The notes beneath the pieces are model-generated. The model had not been told where the DNA came from. It was given only the letters and a program-made list of their open reading frames with translations, and ran no database searches. The position numbers and the translations under genes are program-made. A stretch of 64,000 bases of DNA from Bryobacteraceae bacterium (lineage in GTDB: Bacteria; Acidobacteriota; Terriglobia; Bryobacterales; Bryobacteraceae), in the NCBI GenBank assembly GCA_029975915.1, contig JARKOC010000542.1:1-64000 (forward strand). Direction: 5' to 3'. Position 1 is the first letter of the stretch, and every line of letters begins with the position of its first letter. Positions 62,332 to 64,000 of the stretch are shown here, piece by piece.

Positions 62332-63951
62332 ATGCTGCTCATCCGCGAGATCGCCGACAAACTTGAGATTCCCGATGAGTACCTGGAATATTATGGCCGC
62401 TACACCGCCAAGCTCCGGCTGGAGCTTCTCTCCCGCCCGCAACGTAATGGCCGGTTGATCTTGGTCACCGCCATCACTCCCACCAGCCATGGCGAAGGTA
62501 AGACTGTGGTTTCAATCGGCCTGACTCAAGCCCTCGTCCGGTTGGGCAAGCGAGCCGCCGTGACACTGCGCGAACCCTCTCTCGGCCCGGTCTTCGGCAT
62601 CAAAGGCGGGGCCACGGGAGGCGGCCTTTCGCAGGTGCTGCCCAGCGACATCATCAATCTCCACTTCAACGGCGACATACATGCGGTTACCTCCGCCCAC
62701 AATCTGCTCGCCGCCATGATCGATGCCCATCTGCACCACGGCAACACGCTTAGGATCGATGTGGACAATATCGTCTGGCCACGCGCTCTAGACATGAACG
62801 ATCGGGCGCTCCGGCACGTTATCGTCGGCCTCGGCGGGAAGGCCCACGGCGTGCCGCGTGAAACCGGATTCGTCATCACGGCGGCAAGCGAGGTGATGGC
62901 GATTTTGGCGCTGGCCTCGGACCGCGAAGACCTGCGCCACCGGTTGAATGAGATCGTCGCCGGCTTCGATCTCGACAACCGCGCCGTCCGCGCCGCGGAC
63001 ATCCGCGCCACCGGCGGCATGATGGTACTGCTCAACGAGGCGCTCATGCCGAACCTCGTTCAGACCACGGAAGGTGCGCCTGCGTTCGTCCATGCCGGAC
63101 CCTTCGCTAACATCGCACACGGCACGGCCAGCGTGATCAGCCAGCGCATGGCCCTGGGCCTGGCGGATTATGTGGTCAACGAAACGGGCTTCGGCGCTGA
63201 TCTTGGCGCGGAGAAGTACTTCGACATCGTCATGCCCGCCTCCGGCATCCGCCCCGCGCTGGCTGTCCTCATCGCCTCGGCCAAGGCCCTCTGCGCCCAG
63301 GGCGCTGCCAGCGAGAGCGGCCCATTCACCCTGGAAACGCTGCGCGCCGGCTTCCCGAACCTCGACCGCCACATCTCGAATCTGCGCAAATTTGGCGTGC
63401 CTGTCCTGGTTGCCGTAAACCGGTTTCCAGGAGACGCCGATGAACTGACCGCCGAAATAGGACGCCATTGCGCTTCCATGGGAGTCGAGAGTGCTCCCTG
63501 CGACGTCTTCAACAAGGGTGGCGAGGGCGGCCTCGAACTCGCCCAGAAGGCCGTGGCGCTCGCCTCCGGTGATCGTGATCCCAAACCCATTTACGACTAC
63601 TCGCTCGATCTTCAGCAGAAGGCCCGCGTCATCGCTCGCGAGATCTACGGCGCCGAGAGTGTTTATTTCGAAACCGAGGCACGCAAGGCGCTTGCCCGCT
63701 TCACCGAGGCTGGCTTCGGCCGCCTGCCCGTCTGCGTCGCCAAGACCCAATCCTCGCTCACCGATCGTGCAAAACTCTACGGCGCACCGGAGGGTTGGAC
63801 CATGACAGTAAACGGTGCATACCTCTCCGCCGGCGCCGGGTTTGTCGTCGTCACAGCGGGCAACATGATGCGCATGCCGGGGCTCGGTAAATCCCCGCAG
63901 GCATTCCTAATGGATGTGGACGCGCAGGGCGTGATCTCCGGACTGCGTTAG
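62332..63951 (+). CDS. fhs: Formate-tetrahydrofolate ligase
   Basis: Makes 10-formyl-THF from formate, ATP and THF for one-carbon metabolism. The 539-residue protein starts MLLIREIADKLEIPDEYLEYYG, marked by GGAGG ten bases upstream; an earlier ATG at 62308 adds eight residues. The P-loop-like motif TPTSHGEGKTVVSIGL and REPSLGPVFGIKGGATGGG are hallmarks, as are DMNDRALRHVIVGLGG and FADL-type blocks such as GFGADLGAEKYFDI. Length is a little under the usual ~555. It lies 106 bp from the esterase gene, separately promoted. Confidence 0.95.
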   Translation: MLLIREIADKLEIPDEYLEYYGRYTAKLRLELLSRPQRNGRLILVTAITPTSHGEGKTVVSIGLTQALVRLGKRAAVTLREPSLGPVFGIKGGATGGGLSQVLPSDIINLHFNGDIHAVTSAHNLLAAMIDAHLHHGNTLRIDVDNIVWPRALDMNDRALRHVIVGLGGKAHGVPRETGFVITAASEVMAILALASDREDLRHRLNEIVAGFDLDNRAVRAADIRATGGMMVLLNEALMPNLVQTTEGAPAFVHAGPFANIAHGTASVISQRMALGLADYVVNETGFGADLGAEKYFDIVMPASGIRPALAVLIASAKALCAQGAASESGPFTLETLRAGFPNLDRHISNLRKFGVPVLVAVNRFPGDADELTAEIGRHCASMGVESAPCDVFNKGGEGGLELAQKAVALASGDRDPKPIYDYSLDLQQKARVIAREIYGAESVYFETEARKALARFTEAGFGRLPVCVAKTQSSLTDRAKLYGAPEGWTMTVNGAYLSAGAGFVVVTAGNMMRMPGLGKSPQAFLMDVDAQGVISGLR

Positions 63952-63954
63952 GCG

Positions 63955-64000
63955 CTATTCGAGCAGATGCGGATACGCCGCGCAGACACGGTCGATCTCT
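63955..64000 (-). CDS. C-terminal tail of a gene continuing beyond the right edge
   Basis: On the minus strand the last 46 bases can read EIDRVCAAYPHLLE followed by TAG. The codons look coding, and the gene would be convergent with fhs, three bases away. Too short to identify. Confidence 0.3.
   Translation of the reverse strand, partial: EIDRVCAAYPHLLE

Noticed and set aside
1..64000. CRISPR arrays, tRNA/rRNA genes, insertion sequences, prophage
   Set aside because: No regularly spaced repeats, no tRNA arm motifs such as a GGTTCGAATCC-type T-arm in a cloverleaf context, no transposase or phage proteins were found when reading both strands.

Overview
The window looks like chromosomal DNA of an Acidobacteriota member, most likely near Bryobacterales/Solibacter. 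This is inferred from protein content, not from a marker tree. The lineage-typical families are an Oar-like TonB-dependent receptor with a carboxypeptidase-regulatory N-domain, the remnant of an acidobacterial MacB-like permease, a paired PSD1-type cytochrome and DUF1501 protein, many secreted Gfo/Idh and FAD-dependent oxidoreductases, a PknB-type kinase and a TPR-CHAT protein. DNA is GC-rich. I saw no tRNA, rRNA, CRISPR array, prophage or insertion sequence.

Layout. 1-12 kb: a Ser/Thr kinase cut by the left edge, trigger factor, a secreted Asp-box beta-propeller protein, a frameshifted permease remnant, then a tight plus-strand run yebC - ruvC - hypothetical - TlpA-like - deoB, converging on a GT87 membrane glycosyltransferase. 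11.8-16.4 kb: a heparinase-like secreted protein; a gene-poor 720-bp stretch carrying a consensus sigma-54 promoter and a candidate small RNA; a small zinc-ribbon protein; a secreted prolyl oligopeptidase.

16.4-35.8 kb is the most distinctive part, a divergent catabolic locus. Leftward run transmembrane regulator, Gfo/Idh oxidoreductase, GH106 alpha-L-rhamnosidase and sulfatase. Rightward run a TonB-dependent receptor, a strong intercistronic hairpin and five exported FAD-dependent oxidoreductases in a row. I infer uptake and envelope oxidation of a rhamnose-containing, possibly sulfated glycoside; the substrate is unknown.

35.8-48 kb: a glycine-zipper protein, an AT-richer island with a three-copy motif, a six-zinc-ribbon membrane protein beside an AIM24 protein, a nucleoside-hydrolase-like protein, a TIGR02444 protein, ubiX, small secreted proteins, an aldo/keto reductase, an S9 peptidase and an esterase-like protein that lacks its catalytic serine. 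49-64 kb: the cytochrome/DUF1501 pair, a DJ-1/PfpI protein, a second Gfo/Idh protein, an overlapping sigma factor / anti-sigma / TPR-CHAT operon, a decayed stretch, a GT2 and methyltransferase pair, an HSL-type esterase and formate-tetrahydrofolate ligase.

Several genes have no Shine-Dalgarno but carry a -10-like hexamer 5-9 nt before the start codon, which suggests leaderless transcripts. Strand composition seems to shift from G-rich to C-rich on the plus strand around 36-42 kb, judged by eye from sampled lines.
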